Counted from the stretch's first letter, positions 7,598 to 16,354 are shown. The stretch: 64,000 bases of DNA from Brevundimonas sp. (GCF_019636155.1 NZ_JAHBYB010000008.1:1-64000), one strand, 5' to 3'. Numbers and translations: made by a program. The notes: a model not told the origin generated them from the letters alone.

Positions 7598-7712
7598 ACT
7601 CATCAAGACCGGCTGAGGGATAGGCCCTTTGACGCCGGGGCAACCATCGGGTTCCGCCCGAAACGGTGCCAACTCCTGCGGGGATCGCTTCGGCGGTCCG
7701 CGAGAGATGAGT
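7598..7712 (+). promoter_or_regulatory. SAM-I (S-box) riboswitch upstream of metX
   Basis: A complete S-box aptamer. P1 is ACTCATC (7598-7604) with GATGAGT (7706-7712). P2 is CCGGC with GCCGG around the conserved GAGGGATAGGCCC. GGCAACC is followed by the P3 hairpin CGGG/CCCG and then GGTGCCAACTCC. P4 is TGCGG with CCGC, and GAGAGATGAG closes the aptamer. No U-tract terminator follows; a GCGTCG/CGACGC hairpin (7715-7732) and the ribosome site lie downstream, so control may be translational. A possible -35 TTGACC is at 7563-7568. High S-adenosylmethionine should switch off metX-metB. Confidence 0.9.
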
Positions 7713-7789
7713 GGAGCGTCGACAAGGCGACGCGCCACGATCTGTCACCGCGTCCTGGAGGCTTGAGGAGCCGAGGATGCGACCGACCG

Positions 7790-8836
7790 ATGACCCTTCT
7801 GGCCCTCTCCGATCCCGACGCCGCCGCCCTGCGTCGTGCGACGCCTGACCTCCGGCCCGCGCCCCATCCGGCGGCCCGGGGCGCCCGCGACATCGCGGCC
7901 GAGATTCCCGGCGACTTCCGCCTGGCCTCGGGCCAGCGCCTGCACCAGCGGCGGATCACCGGGCGTCTGATCGGGCCGGCGGGCGCGCCGGTCGTGGTGG
8001 CGGCGGGCGGCATATCGGCCGACCGGTTCGTGCATCGTACCGAGACCGGCGGGCGCGGCTGGTGGTCCAGCGCCGTCTCGGTGCGCGGCCCGATCGATCT
8101 GAACCGTTACCGGGTGCTGAGCTTCGACTATGCCCCCCAGGTCTCCGGGCGGGCGCCGGCCACCCTCTCCACCCACGACCAGGCGCGCCTGCTGGCCATG
8201 GTCCTGGACGCCGCCGGGATCGAGCGGATCGCGGCCTTCGTCGGCGCCTCCTACGGCGGCATGGTCGCCCTGGCCTTCGCCGAACTGTTCCCCGAACGGG
8301 TGGACAGTCTGGTGGTCATCTCGGCCGCGCACCGGGCCCACCCGCAAGGCACCGCCTGGCGCGGGGTGCAGCGCCGCATCCTGAAGCTGGCGGCAGAGGC
8401 CGGGCGACCCCAGGACGGCGTGGCCCTGGCCCGCGAACTGGCCATGACCACCTATCGCACCGGCGAGGAATTCGCCGAACGCTTTCCCACCCAGGCCCCG
8501 GACCAGGCCGGCGACGCCTATCCGGTCTGCGACTATCTGACGGCGCGTGGGCGGGCCTATCGCGACCGCATGACGCCGGAGCGGTGGATCAGCCTGTCGG
8601 ACTCCATCGACCGGCACCAGGTGACGCCCGAGGCGATCCGCACCCCGGTCACCCTGGTCGGCTTCACCACCGACCGCCTGACCCCCATCGACGACCTGCG
8701 CGAACTGGCCGCGCGCCTGCCCGCCCTGTGGCGCTTCGTCGAGGCGCCCTCGATCTATGGCCACGACGCCTTCCTGAAGGAAGAAGCCCTGATCGGTCAG
8801 GTGCTGCGCCAGGCGCTGAAGGAGATCGAACAATGA
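7790..8836 (+). CDS. metX: Homoserine O-acyltransferase (probably succinyltransferase), MetX-type
   Basis: A 348-residue alpha/beta-hydrolase-fold enzyme that acylates homoserine to commit it to methionine. The nucleophile lies in VGASYGGMVALAF (S154); Asp in FTTDRLTPIDD and His in YGHDAFLKEE complete the triad. It is shorter than typical acetyltransferases (about 370-380) and resembles the Xanthomonas-type MetX linked to metB, for which succinyl-CoA is the expected donor; the acyl specificity is inferred. The ATG at 7790 is chosen over a TTG at 7763 because GAGGA lies just upstream. It sits under a SAM-I riboswitch and overlaps metB by 4 nt (ATGA). Confidence 0.9.
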   Translation: MTLLALSDPDAAALRRATPDLRPAPHPAARGARDIAAEIPGDFRLASGQRLHQRRITGRLIGPAGAPVVVAAGGISADRFVHRTETGGRGWWSSAVSVRGPIDLNRYRVLSFDYAPQVSGRAPATLSTHDQARLLAMVLDAAGIERIAAFVGASYGGMVALAFAELFPERVDSLVVISAAHRAHPQGTAWRGVQRRILKLAAEAGRPQDGVALARELAMTTYRTGEEFAERFPTQAPDQAGDAYPVCDYLTARGRAYRDRMTPERWISLSDSIDRHQVTPEAIRTPVTLVGFTTDRLTPIDDLRELAARLPALWRFVEAPSIYGHDAFLKEEALIGQVLRQALKEIEQ

Positions 8837-10005
8837 GCGACACCCCCTGTTTCGACACCCTGCTGGCCCGCGCGGGGGTCGACGCCGACCCGACGCACCG
8901 GGCGGTGATGCCGCCGCTGTATCTGTCGTCCAACTACGCCTTCGACGGCTTCGACCAGAAGCGGCCCTATGACTACACCCGCTCCGGCAATCCGACCCGC
9001 GATGTGCTGGGCGAGGCGTTAGCGGAACTGGAAGGCGGCGCCGGGGCCGTGGTCACCGCTACCGGCATGGCGGCGGTGGACCTGCCGCTGAACCTGCTGA
9101 AGCCGGGCCAGCGGCTGATCGCGCCGCACGACTGTTACGGCGGCACCTGTCGCCTGCTGAACGCCCGCGCGCGCCAGGGCCGGTTCGAACTGGTGTTCGT
9201 GGACCAGACGGATTTCGACGCCCTGGACGCCGCCCTGGTCCAGGGCGCGGCCATGATCCTGATCGAGACCCCGTCCAATCCCCTGCTGCGGATCACCGAC
9301 GTGGCCGAGGTGGCGCGGCGGGCCAAGGCGGTCGGCGCCGTGGTGGTGGCGGACAACACCTTCCTGTCGCCGGTGCTGCAACAGCCCATCGCCCTGGGCG
9401 CCGACATCGTGGTGCATTCCACGACCAAATACATCAACGGCCATTCCGACGTGGTCGGCGGCGCCGTGGTCGCGGCGAGCCGGGCCCTGCATGACGAACT
9501 GGCCTGGTGGGCCAACGCCACGGGGGTGACGGGCGCGCCGTTCGACGCCTGGCTGACGCTGCGCGGACTGCGCACCCTGTCGGTGCGGGTCCAGCGCGCC
9601 CAGGCCACGGCGACCCGCGTGGCCCAGGCCCTGGCCGCCCATCCGGCGGTGGCGCGGGTGCACTATCCGGGCCTGGGCGATCATCCCGGTCACGCCCTGG
9701 CGGCGCGGCAACAGGCCGGCTTCGGCGCCATGCTGAGTTTCGACCTGGCCGGCGGCGTCGAGGCGGCGCGGGTGCTGTGCGAGGGTCTGTCGGTCTTCAC
9801 CCTGGCGGAATCCCTGGGCGGGGTGGAAAGCCTGATCGCCCACCCGGCCACCATGACCCATGCCGCCATGACGCCGGAACAGCGCGCCCTGGCGGGCGTC
9901 GGCGACGGCCTGATCCGCCTGTCGATCGGGCTGGAGCATGAAGACGACCTGGTCGCCGACCTGATCGCCGCGCTGGACGCCGCCAGCCTGCGCCAGGCGG
10001 CCTAG
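8833..10005 (+). CDS. metB: Cystathionine gamma-synthase family enzyme
   Basis: A 390-residue PLP enzyme of the Cys/Met metabolism family that condenses O-acylhomoserine with cysteine to cystathionine, or with sulfide to homocysteine. Family marks are YDYTRSGNPTRDVL, the PLP-stacking region CYGGTCRLL, ETPSNPLL, VADNTFLSP and the PLP lysine in VVHSTTKYINGHSDVVGG (K199). MAAVDLPLNLL and the C-terminal SLGGVESLIAHPATMTHA segment fit MetB. It is translationally coupled to metX. Its TAG stop lies in a CTAG (10002-10005) that also supplies the stop of the convergent ldcA. Confidence 0.93.
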   Translation: MSDTPCFDTLLARAGVDADPTHRAVMPPLYLSSNYAFDGFDQKRPYDYTRSGNPTRDVLGEALAELEGGAGAVVTATGMAAVDLPLNLLKPGQRLIAPHDCYGGTCRLLNARARQGRFELVFVDQTDFDALDAALVQGAAMILIETPSNPLLRITDVAEVARRAKAVGAVVVADNTFLSPVLQQPIALGADIVVHSTTKYINGHSDVVGGAVVAASRALHDELAWWANATGVTGAPFDAWLTLRGLRTLSVRVQRAQATATRVAQALAAHPAVARVHYPGLGDHPGHALAARQQAGFGAMLSFDLAGGVEAARVLCEGLSVFTLAESLGGVESLIAHPATMTHAAMTPEQRALAGVGDGLIRLSIGLEHEDDLVADLIAALDAASLRQAA

Positions 10006-10838
10006 CTTCTGGGGCCGAAGGGCACGACGGTGTTGGCGGCGTCGTGGCCGATGTCGGCGGCGCCCAGCCAGGGAATGCCCGACCGGCCGCACCAGTCGCG
10101 GACGATCTCCTCGGGCGTCATGCCGAAGTCGGGCTCGTTATAGGTGATGTCCGAAACTCGCCCCAGGCGGATGCCCGCGACCCGCCGGATCGAGGCCTGG
10201 CCCGTCAGGTGGAACATCATCCGGTCGATGCGATAGAGGGCCTCGGACACCTCTTCCAGCATCAGGACATGGCCGGTCAGGTCCGGCTCAATCGCCGTGC
10301 CGACCAACTGATCGATGATGGTCAGGTTGAAGGCGGCGGCGGGCCGGGGATCGGTCGCCAGCGACGGCTCCAGCCCTTTGGTCCGGCCCTTGACCAGCCA
10401 GTCTATCGACCGCTGGACCGTCTCGGCCCCGCCACGACGGTTGACGTCGGACGCCATCGGCCCGTGCGCGACCTGTCCGATGCCTGCCTTGTAAAGCGCC
10501 GCCAGCATCGACCCGGCGTCGGAATAGCCCAGATACCGCTTTTTCGCCGCCACCGGCGACAGGGCCGCCACCGCCGCCTCGGCGATGCGGCACGAGCCAT
10601 AGCCCCCGCGCGCGAACCAGACCGCATCGATGCGCGGATCATTGGCGAACTCGACGAAGGCCCGCGCCCGGCTGGCGTCGTCGCCGGCGAAATGGCCGTG
10701 GGTCAGGAAGCTGGATTCGTGGAAGACGGCCGAGACCTCGCCCGACGGATAGCGTTCGGCCATGAAGGCGGACACGCGGTCGGCGCTTTCGCGGCTGAAC
10801 CGCGACGAGGCGGCGACGATTCCGATCTTGAAGGTCAT
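10002..10838 (-). CDS. ldcA: LD-carboxypeptidase (peptidase S66)
   Basis: A 278-residue serine peptidase that removes the terminal D-Ala from murein tetrapeptides during cell-wall recycling. It starts [14 protein letters not shown]. The nucleophile elbow is [10 protein letters not shown] (S106), after the RGGYG motif; LMLEEVSE supplies the Glu and DIGHDAAN the His of the S66 Ser-Glu-His triad. There is no signal peptide, so it is cytoplasmic. Upstream in-frame codons to 10901 overlap the mpl start and are rejected. It is divergent from mpl with 61 bp between the starts, and the two products act consecutively in recycling. Confidence 0.92.
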   Translation of the reverse strand: MTFKIGIVAASSRFSRESADRVSAFMAERYPSGEVSAVFHESSFLTHGHFAGDDASRARAFVEFANDPRIDAVWFARGGYGSCRIAEAAVAALSPVAAKKRYLGYSDAGSMLAALYKAGIGQVAHGPMASDVNRRGGAETVQRSIDWLVKGRTKGLEPSLATDPRPAAAFNLTIIDQLVGTAIEPDLTGHVLMLEEVSEALYRIDRMMFHLTGQASIRRVAGIRLGRVSDITYNEPDFGMTPEEIVRDWCGRSGIPWLGAADIGHDAANTVVPFGPRS

Positions 10839-10899
10839 CTGGCGTCCGGCGCAGCCCGTGCTAGTCAGGCGGACGTTCAGCCTTCCCGGTTTCGCCGAC

Positions 10900-12309
10900 A
10901 TGAATCAAGACGCCTCCTATTTCTTCTGCGGCATTGGCGGCTCGGGCATGTTGCCCCTGGCCATGATCGTCCAGGCGTCGGGCGCGCGGATCGAAGGTTC
11001 GGACCGCGCCCTGGACCAGGGCCGGATGCCCGAGAAATTCGACTGGCTGCGCGCCCACGGCGTGACCCTGCATCCCCAGGACGGATCGGGCGTGACCCGG
11101 CCGGACCAGATCGTGGTGGCCACGGGGGCGGTAGAGGAGACGGTGCCGGACATCGGCGCCGCGCGGCGCGTCGGCGCGACGATCAAGACCCGGCCCCAGT
11201 TGCTGAGCGAACTGTTCAACGCGGCGCCGACCTCGATCGGCGTGGCGGGCACCAGCGGCAAGTCCACCATCACCGGCATGGTCGCCTGGATCCTGAGCCA
11301 GGCGGGCCGTCGCCCCACGGTGGTCAACGGGGCGGTGATGAAGAATTTCGCCGACGCCGATCATCCCTTCGCCAGCGCCCTGGTCGGCGGAACGGACCTG
11401 TTCGTGGCCGAGGTGGACGAAAGCGACGGCTCCATCGCCCGCTATGACGCGAGCGTGGCCGTGGTCTCGAACATCAGCCTGGATCACAAGTCGATGGAAG
11501 AACTGCGCGACCTGTTCGGCGGCTTCGTCAGTCGGGCCGCGACGGCGGTTGTGAACCTGGATAATCCCGAAACCGCCGCCCTGGCCCAGGCCCTGGTCGC
11601 CGAGGGGCGCGGGGCGGGCGTGGTCACCTTCGCGCTCGGCAACGAGGATGCCGATCTGGCCGCGCACGACCTGAAGCCGACGCCCACCGGCATGACCTTC
11701 GAACTGGCAAAGCGCGCGACCGGCGACCGGCGCGCCGTCACCCTGAACGTGCCGGGCGCACACAATGTGGCCAACGCTCTGGCGGCCCTGGGCGCCGTGC
11801 GGGCGCTGGGCGTCGATCTGGATCAGGCGGTCGCGGCGCTGGAAATCTTCTCCGGGATCCGGCGCCGGATGGAGGTGGTCGGGACGCGCAAAGGCGTCAC
11901 CGTCATCGACGATTTCGCCCACAACCCCGACAAGATCGCCGCCACCCTGAAAACCCTGCACGCCTTCGACGGACGGTTGCTGATCCTGTTCCAGCCGCAC
12001 GGGTTCGGGCCGCTGAAGCTGATGCGTCAGGCGTTCATCGACGGCTTCGCCGGACTGATGCGGGCGGACGACATCCTGCTGATGCCCGAGCCGGTCTATT
12101 ACGGGGGCACCACGGACCGGTCGGTGGGGTCCGAAGACATCGCCGCCGGGGTGCGGGCGGCGGGGCGGCGGGCCGAAGCCCTGGCCGACCGGGCGGCCTG
12201 CGGCGACCGCATCGTCGAACTGGCCCAGGCCGGGGATCGAGTCATCGTCATGGGCGCGCGCGATGACACCCTGTCGAGCTTCGCCGCGGAGCTTCTGGCG
12301 CGGTTCTGA
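10900..12309 (+). CDS. mpl: UDP-MurNAc:tripeptide ligase (Mpl), Mur ligase family
   Basis: A 469-residue Mur ligase that attaches recycled L-Ala-D-Glu-mesoDAP tripeptide to UDP-MurNAc. It begins [21 protein letters not shown], with the N-terminal UDP-binding GIGGSGM. The ATP P-loop is [10 protein letters not shown], followed by [23 protein letters not shown] and the C-terminal [12 protein letters not shown] with LFQPHGFG. MurC has a similar layout, but the SMEELRDLF-type motifs and divergence from ldcA favour Mpl. The start at 10900 places the nucleotide-binding loop at the normal distance. The pair ldcA/mpl forms a compact murein tripeptide salvage locus. Confidence 0.87.
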   Translation: MNQDASYFFCGIGGSGMLPLAMIVQASGARIEGSDRALDQGRMPEKFDWLRAHGVTLHPQDGSGVTRPDQIVVATGAVEETVPDIGAARRVGATIKTRPQLLSELFNAAPTSIGVAGTSGKSTITGMVAWILSQAGRRPTVVNGAVMKNFADADHPFASALVGGTDLFVAEVDESDGSIARYDASVAVVSNISLDHKSMEELRDLFGGFVSRAATAVVNLDNPETAALAQALVAEGRGAGVVTFALGNEDADLAAHDLKPTPTGMTFELAKRATGDRRAVTLNVPGAHNVANALAALGAVRALGVDLDQAVAALEIFSGIRRRMEVVGTRKGVTVIDDFAHNPDKIAATLKTLHAFDGRLLILFQPHGFGPLKLMRQAFIDGFAGLMRADDILLMPEPVYYGGTTDRSVGSEDIAAGVRAAGRRAEALADRAACGDRIVELAQAGDRVIVMGARDDTLSSFAAELLARF

Positions 12310-12337
12310 GGCGCCGGGGGTGGCGGCCCGCCGCACT

Positions 12338-12352
12338 TGCAAACGATTCTCA
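12338..12352 (+). promoter_or_regulatory. Fur-type operator before the PepSY-apbE operon
   Basis: TGCAAACGATTCTCA is a 7-1-7 imperfect palindrome that matches alphaproteobacterial Fur boxes and closely resembles the sites at 18667-18681 (TonB receptor) and 56572-56586 (sdhC). It lies 20 nt before the GTG start of the PepSY gene, where bound Fur would block the promoter when iron is plentiful. Confidence 0.7.
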
Positions 12353-12371
12353 ATAGTGGCAGAGCGCCGGT

Positions 12372-13049
12372 GTGACAGACGCCGCCGCCAAGCCCACGAC
12401 CGCGCCCAAAGCCGCGCCCAAGTCTCCGCGTCCGCCCCAGTGGAAGACGCGGCCCTTCTGGCTGCGCCAGCTGCGGCAATGGCACTGGATCACCGCGGCG
12501 ATCAGCCTGATCGGCCTGATCCTGTTCTCGTTCACGGGCATCACCCTGAACCGTGCGGCCCTGATCGGGTCCGAGCCGGTCACCACCGAGGCGACCGCCA
12601 CACTGTCGGACGCCGCCCGCACGGCCCTGGCCGCCATGCCGGAGGAGACCACCGATCCGGTTCCCGCCGAGATCGCCCGCTGGGCCCGGTCCGAGCTGAA
12701 GGCCGATATCGCCGGAAAGCCGACCGAGACCACGGCCGACGAGGTCTATGTGGCCCTGCCTCGGCCGGGCGGCGACGGCGCCCTGACCATCGACCGCGCC
12801 TCGGGCGAGGCGGTGGCCGAACGCACCTCGAACGGCTGGGTCGCCTATCTCAACGACCTGCACAAGGGCCGCAACGCCGGTCCGGTCTGGGCCTGGTTCA
12901 TCGACATCTTCGCCGTCGTCTGCATCGTCTCGGCGATCACCGGCCTGGCCCTGCTGTACCTGCTGTCGACCGGCCGGCGCTGGACCTGGCCCCTGGTCGG
13001 GCTGGGGGTGCTGATCCCCATCATCATCGCCATAATCTTCATCCACTAA
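12372..13049 (+). CDS. PepSY-associated transmembrane protein
   Basis: A 225-residue inner-membrane protein. A cytoplasmic Ala/Pro/Lys-rich tail (1-35) leads to RQLRQWHWITAAISLIGLILFSFTGITLN, the typical PepSY_TM first helix with its WHW. A periplasmic domain with a PepSY-like strand pattern (about 60-155) contains the LNDLHKGR motif. Two more helices follow (about 170-225). It starts with GTG just after the Fur box. It heads a four-gene operon with DUF2271, DUF4198 and apbE; similar clusters are linked to flavin-based transmembrane electron transfer in iron uptake. The likely role is passing electrons across the membrane to the flavinylated DUF2271 protein; the mechanism is inferred. Confidence 0.85.
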   Translation: MTDAAAKPTTAPKAAPKSPRPPQWKTRPFWLRQLRQWHWITAAISLIGLILFSFTGITLNRAALIGSEPVTTEATATLSDAARTALAAMPEETTDPVPAEIARWARSELKADIAGKPTETTADEVYVALPRPGGDGALTIDRASGEAVAERTSNGWVAYLNDLHKGRNAGPVWAWFIDIFAVVCIVSAITGLALLYLLSTGRRWTWPLVGLGVLIPIIIAIIFIH

Positions 13050-13060
13050 AGAGCGTTCCC

Positions 13061-13582
13061 ATGGCCCTGCGTCGACTGTCCCTGGCGTTTTCGACCTCCC
13101 TGGTCGCGGCCGGTCTGAGCGCCGGGGCCGCCCAGGCGGCGGACCTGACCGTGACGGTCGATATCCCCCGCATCGCCTCGGCCAGCTATCACCGGCCCTA
13201 TGTCGCCATCTGGATCGAACAGCCGGACCAGACGGCGGTCCAGACCCTGGCGGTCTGGTATGACGTCAAGCTGCCGAACGCCGAGGGCAAGGACTGGCTG
13301 AAGGACCTGCGCACCTGGTGGCGCAAGGGCGGGCGCGCCATGACCCTGCCCGCCGACGGCGTCTCGGGCGCCACCCGCGCCCCGGGCCGACAGACGGTCA
13401 CCATCCCCGCCACTCGTCTGCGCAACCTGCCGGCGGGGCAGTATAATCTGGTCGTCGAGGCCGCCCGCGAACTGGGCGGACGCGAGGCCGTGCGCGTGCC
13501 CTTCCGCTGGGGCGCCGCCAACACCGGCCGCGACGCCGGGACCACCGAACTGGGCGCCGTCACCGTCGCCGTGAGCCGCTGA
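13061..13582 (+). CDS. DUF2271 periplasmic protein with FMN-attachment motif
   Basis: A 173-residue secreted protein with a Sec signal peptide (cleavage near AQA-A, residue 26). The DUF2271 domain fills the rest. PADGVSGATRAPG contains D99-G-V-S-G-A-T105, the sequence pattern recognised by ApbE, which links FMN to the Thr. Since apbE is in the same operon, T105 is the predicted flavinylation site and the protein is probably a periplasmic one- or two-electron carrier. The domain call is from recognition; flavin attachment is an inference from motif and neighbourhood. Regulation by iron is expected from the operator at 12338. Confidence 0.88.
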   Translation: MALRRLSLAFSTSLVAAGLSAGAAQAADLTVTVDIPRIASASYHRPYVAIWIEQPDQTAVQTLAVWYDVKLPNAEGKDWLKDLRTWWRKGGRAMTLPADGVSGATRAPGRQTVTIPATRLRNLPAGQYNLVVEAARELGGREAVRVPFRWGAANTGRDAGTTELGAVTVAVSR

Positions 13583-13593
13583 AGGATCGCATC

Positions 13594-14397
13594 ATGAAAA
13601 AGACCGTCTTCGCCCTGACCGCCCTGGCCGCCCTGCTGTCCGCGCCGATGGCGGCCCAGGCCCACCGCGCCTGGCTGGCCCCGACCTCGACCGTCCTTTC
13701 CGGTTCGGACGCCTGGGTCGGGTTCGACGCCGGCATGTCGAACGGCGTCTTCATTCCGGACCATGCCGCCATGCGGCTGGACGGCCTGACCATCATCGCG
13801 CCCGACGGCTCCACCAGCGCGGCCGAGAACATGGCGCGGGGCCGCTATCGCTCGACCTTCGATGTCCATCTGACCCAGCCGGGCACCTGGAAGGTGGCCA
13901 ATGTCATGACCGGCTACAGCGCCGTCTACAAACAGGGCGGCGAAGAAAAGCGCTGGCGCGGGACCGAGGCCGAGATGGCCAGCGCCATCCCCGCCGACGC
14001 CACCGATGTGGCCCGCACCCGTTCGGTGACCCGCGTCGAGACCTTCGTCACCCTGGGCGAGCCGACCGACACCGTCTTCGCCCCGACCGGCCAGGGGCTG
14101 GAACTGGTTCCCGTGACCCATCCCAACGACCTGGTGGCGGGCGAGGCGGCGCGCTTCACCCTGCTGCTGGACGGCCAGCCGGCGGCCGACCAGACCATAA
14201 CCGTCGCGCGCGGCGGGTCGCGCTATCGCGACAATCCCGAAGAGATGACCGTCACCACCGGCGCCGACGGCGGCTTCAGCATCACCTGGCCCGAGGCCGG
14301 GATGTACTGGGTCAATGCCGCCGTGCGCGGTCCGGCCCAGGCCGGTCAGGTCGCCCTGAACGCCCAGTACAACGGCATTGTGGAAGTCCTGCCCTGA
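13594..14397 (+). CDS. DUF4198 periplasmic protein
   Basis: A 267-residue secreted protein: MKKTVFALTALAALLSAPMAAQAH signal, with a His as first mature residue (HRAWLAP), typical of DUF4198 proteins related to the NikK/CbiK-type metal-binding periplasmic family, where the N-terminal His may bind metal. Beta-rich segments (TQPGTWKVANVMTGY, RFTLLLDGQPAADQTITVARGG, ITWPEAGMYWVNA) suggest a carboxypeptidase-regulatory-like fold. Third gene of the Fur-controlled operon. A role in handling iron next to the flavinylated DUF2271 carrier is plausible but not shown. Confidence 0.83.
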   Translation: MKKTVFALTALAALLSAPMAAQAHRAWLAPTSTVLSGSDAWVGFDAGMSNGVFIPDHAAMRLDGLTIIAPDGSTSAAENMARGRYRSTFDVHLTQPGTWKVANVMTGYSAVYKQGGEEKRWRGTEAEMASAIPADATDVARTRSVTRVETFVTLGEPTDTVFAPTGQGLELVPVTHPNDLVAGEAARFTLLLDGQPAADQTITVARGGSRYRDNPEEMTVTTGADGGFSITWPEAGMYWVNAAVRGPAQAGQVALNAQYNGIVEVLP

Positions 14398-14531
14398 GCT
14401 TCGATCCGACCTGGAAGGGCTCTCGCGCGGCGCCGCCGACCGTCACCGTCGGCGCCGAGACGGACCGCGCGCCCAACCGGGTCCTGGTCCCGCGCCTGAC
14501 CGAGGCGCCGCCCCGGCCGCCCAGCGATCAG

Positions 14532-15488
14532 GTGTGGACCCTGAAGGGCGAGACCATGGGCACGACCTGGTCGGCCCGGGTCGTGCCGCCGCCGAGCGCC
14601 GACCACGCCGCGCTGGAAGCCGCCATCCAGGCCGAGCTGGACGCCGTCACGGCCCTGTTCAGCCCCTGGGTCCGGTCCAGCGAGATCAGCCGGTTCAACA
14701 CCGCGCCCGCCGGCATGTGGGCGGTGTCGCCCGAGTTCTGGAGCCTGGTCGACCAGGCGATGGACCTGGCCGACGAGACCAATGGGGCCGTTGATCCGAC
14801 CCTGGGGGCCCTGGTCGATCTGTGGGGCTTCGGCCCGCCGGGGCCGAGATCGGCCGAGACCTTTCCGCCCACGGACGAAGAGGTGGCCGCCGCCCTGGCC
14901 GTCAGCGGCTGGCGCGCCCTGCGGACCCACCGCGAGGGGCGCGGCCTGATGCAGATGGGCGGGATGAAGCTGGACCTGTCCGGCATCGCCAAGGGTCATG
15001 CCGTCGATCGGGTCTCGGACCGGCTGACCGTCCTGGGGGCCACGGCCCATCTGGTCGAGATCGGGGGCGAGCTGAAGGGGCGGGGGGTCAAGCCGGATGG
15101 CCAGCCCTGGTGGGTCGAGATCGAGCCGGCGCCCGACAGCGGCGTGCCGCGCACCCTGGCGGCCCTGATCGACCTGGCGGTGGCGACGTCAGGCGACTAT
15201 CGCCGGGCCTTCACGGCGGGGGGGCGGCTGTATCCACACACGATCGACGGGGCCACGGGGCGGCCGGTCGACAACGGGGTGACCTCGGTCACCGTCCTGC
15301 ACGACAGCGCCATGAAGGCCGACGCCTACGCCACCGCCCTGACGGTCATGGGCGCCGAGGCAGGGGCCGAATACGCCGCCATGCTGGGCCTGGCCGCCCA
15401 GATCGTCGAACGCACGCCCGACGGCCCGGTGGAGCGGATGACCACCGCCTTCGCCGCCCTGCTGGAAGACGACTCGGCGGAAACCTAG
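14532..15488 (+). CDS. apbE: FAD:protein FMN transferase
   Basis: A 318-residue ApbE enzyme that moves FMN from FAD to a Thr of an extracytoplasmic target. [14 protein letters not shown] is the conserved N-terminus; [53 protein letters not shown] and the metal site [13 protein letters not shown] are family motifs. Its probable target is the DUF2271 protein two genes upstream. The GTG at 14532 is the first usual start codon; the frame is open back to the previous stop and reads like coding sequence (LSFDPTWKGS), so a longer N-terminus from a rare start near 14394 is possible. Its TAG stop is shared with convergent piuC in CTAG 15485-15488. Confidence 0.92.
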   Translation: MWTLKGETMGTTWSARVVPPPSADHAALEAAIQAELDAVTALFSPWVRSSEISRFNTAPAGMWAVSPEFWSLVDQAMDLADETNGAVDPTLGALVDLWGFGPPGPRSAETFPPTDEEVAAALAVSGWRALRTHREGRGLMQMGGMKLDLSGIAKGHAVDRVSDRLTVLGATAHLVEIGGELKGRGVKPDGQPWWVEIEPAPDSGVPRTLAALIDLAVATSGDYRRAFTAGGRLYPHTIDGATGRPVDNGVTSVTVLHDSAMKADAYATALTVMGAEAGAEYAAMLGLAAQIVERTPDGPVERMTTAFAALLEDDSAET

Positions 15489-16162
15489 AGCTCGGTCCAG
15501 CGCCGGAGCAGGTTGTGATAGACGCCGGTCAGCTCGACCGCCGCCGGGCTGCCGGCGCCGGTTTCGACGGCCACCCGCTGGACCCCGATGTCGAGGCGGA
15601 ACAGAAGCTCGCGATCCGCGTCGTCGCGCACCAGGCTCTGGATCCAGGTGAAGCAGGCCACCCGCGCGCCGTGCGTCACCGGGGTGACCCGGTGCAGGCT
15701 CTTGGACGGATACAGCACGGCGTCCCCGGCCGGCAGCTTGACCGTCTGGGGGCCATACAGGTCCTCGATGATCAGTTCGCCGCCGTCGTAGTCGTCCGGC
15801 TCGGACAGGAACAGGGTCATGGACAGGTCGCTGCGGATGCGCGCGCCCGATCCCTGGCGGATGGCGTTGTCGACGTGCAGGCCAAACTGGCCCCCGCCTT
15901 CGTAGCGGTTGAACAGGGGCGGGAAGATGGTGTGCGGCAGGGCCGACGAGACGAACATCGGATTGGCGTTCAGGGCCTGGGTCACCGCGGCGCCGACCTC
16001 GCGCGCCTCGGCCGAGTCGGTCGGCAGCTGAAGATTACGCTTGGCCAGGGCCGACTGGTGCCCCGAGGTGGCGTTGCCGTCGGTCCAGGGCCCGGCGTCC
16101 AGCCGCTGGCGCAGGGCCGCGACCTCTTCCTTGGAGAACACCTGCGGGATCTGCAGCAGCAT
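15485..16162 (-). CDS. piuC: PKHD-type Fe(II)/2-oxoglutarate hydroxylase
   Basis: A 225-residue dioxygenase of the PiuC/YbiX family, often encoded next to siderophore receptors. Iron ligands are H96 and D98 (GLHVDN) and H157 (SLHRVTP); R167 in HGARVAC is the 2-oxoglutarate anchor. [14 protein letters not shown] is the usual N-terminus. It lies downstream of the TonB receptor on the same strand, separated by a palindromic repeat and an intrinsic terminator that ends only 12 nt before the ATG, so most receptor transcripts should stop before it. The biological substrate is unclear in the family. Confidence 0.92.
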   Translation of the reverse strand: MLLQIPQVFSKEEVAALRQRLDAGPWTDGNATSGHQSALAKRNLQLPTDSAEAREVGAAVTQALNANPMFVSSALPHTIFPPLFNRYEGGGQFGLHVDNAIRQGSGARIRSDLSMTLFLSEPDDYDGGELIIEDLYGPQTVKLPAGDAVLYPSKSLHRVTPVTHGARVACFTWIQSLVRDDADRELLFRLDIGVQRVAVETGAGSPAAVELTGVYHNLLRRWTEL

Positions 16163-16174
16163 GGGCGCGGTCCG

Positions 16175-16210
16175 AAAAAAGATGCGGCCCCGCCGGAAGG
16201 ACGGGGCCGC
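16175..16210 (-). terminator. Intrinsic terminator between TonB receptor and piuC
   Basis: On the minus strand a perfect 9-bp stem GCGGCCCCG/CGGGGCCGC with a 9-base loop is followed by ATC and six T. It lies downstream of the TonB receptor and directly in front of the piuC ATG (16162). Confidence 0.8.
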
Positions 16211-16215
16211 CAGTC

Positions 16216-16336
16216 TAGAGCCTGATCGGTTTAGGCGGAACCGCGTCGCGGTTCCGGCTGAAGCGTGAATCAGGCTCTCGCTAAATGCTGGAGCCTGATT
16301 CACCGCAGCGATTCCATCTCAACGGATCAGGCTCTA
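16216..16336. repeat. Nested palindromic element with repeated GAGCCTGAT core
   Basis: A 121-bp element whose ends (16216-16231 and 16321-16336) are inverted repeats, 15 of 16 bases matching. Inside are a GAACCGCG/CGCGGTTC hairpin and a perfect 13-bp inverted pair GTGAATCAGGCTC/GAGCCTGATTCAC (16265-16277, 16291-16303). The GAGCCTGAT core occurs four times in alternating orientation. No coding potential is seen. It looks like a mobile palindromic unit placed between two co-directional genes. Confidence 0.7.
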
Positions 16337-16354
16337 GGCCGAGGATCGTGGCCT

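Noticed and set aside
7715-7732. GCGTCG/CGACGC hairpin as a metX terminator
   Set aside because: It is short and lacks a T-run, so it is not an intrinsic terminator; it may be part of a translational expression platform.
10861-12342. Long open frame opposite mpl
   Set aside because: Shadow of a conserved Mur ligase; low-complexity translation and no ribosome site.
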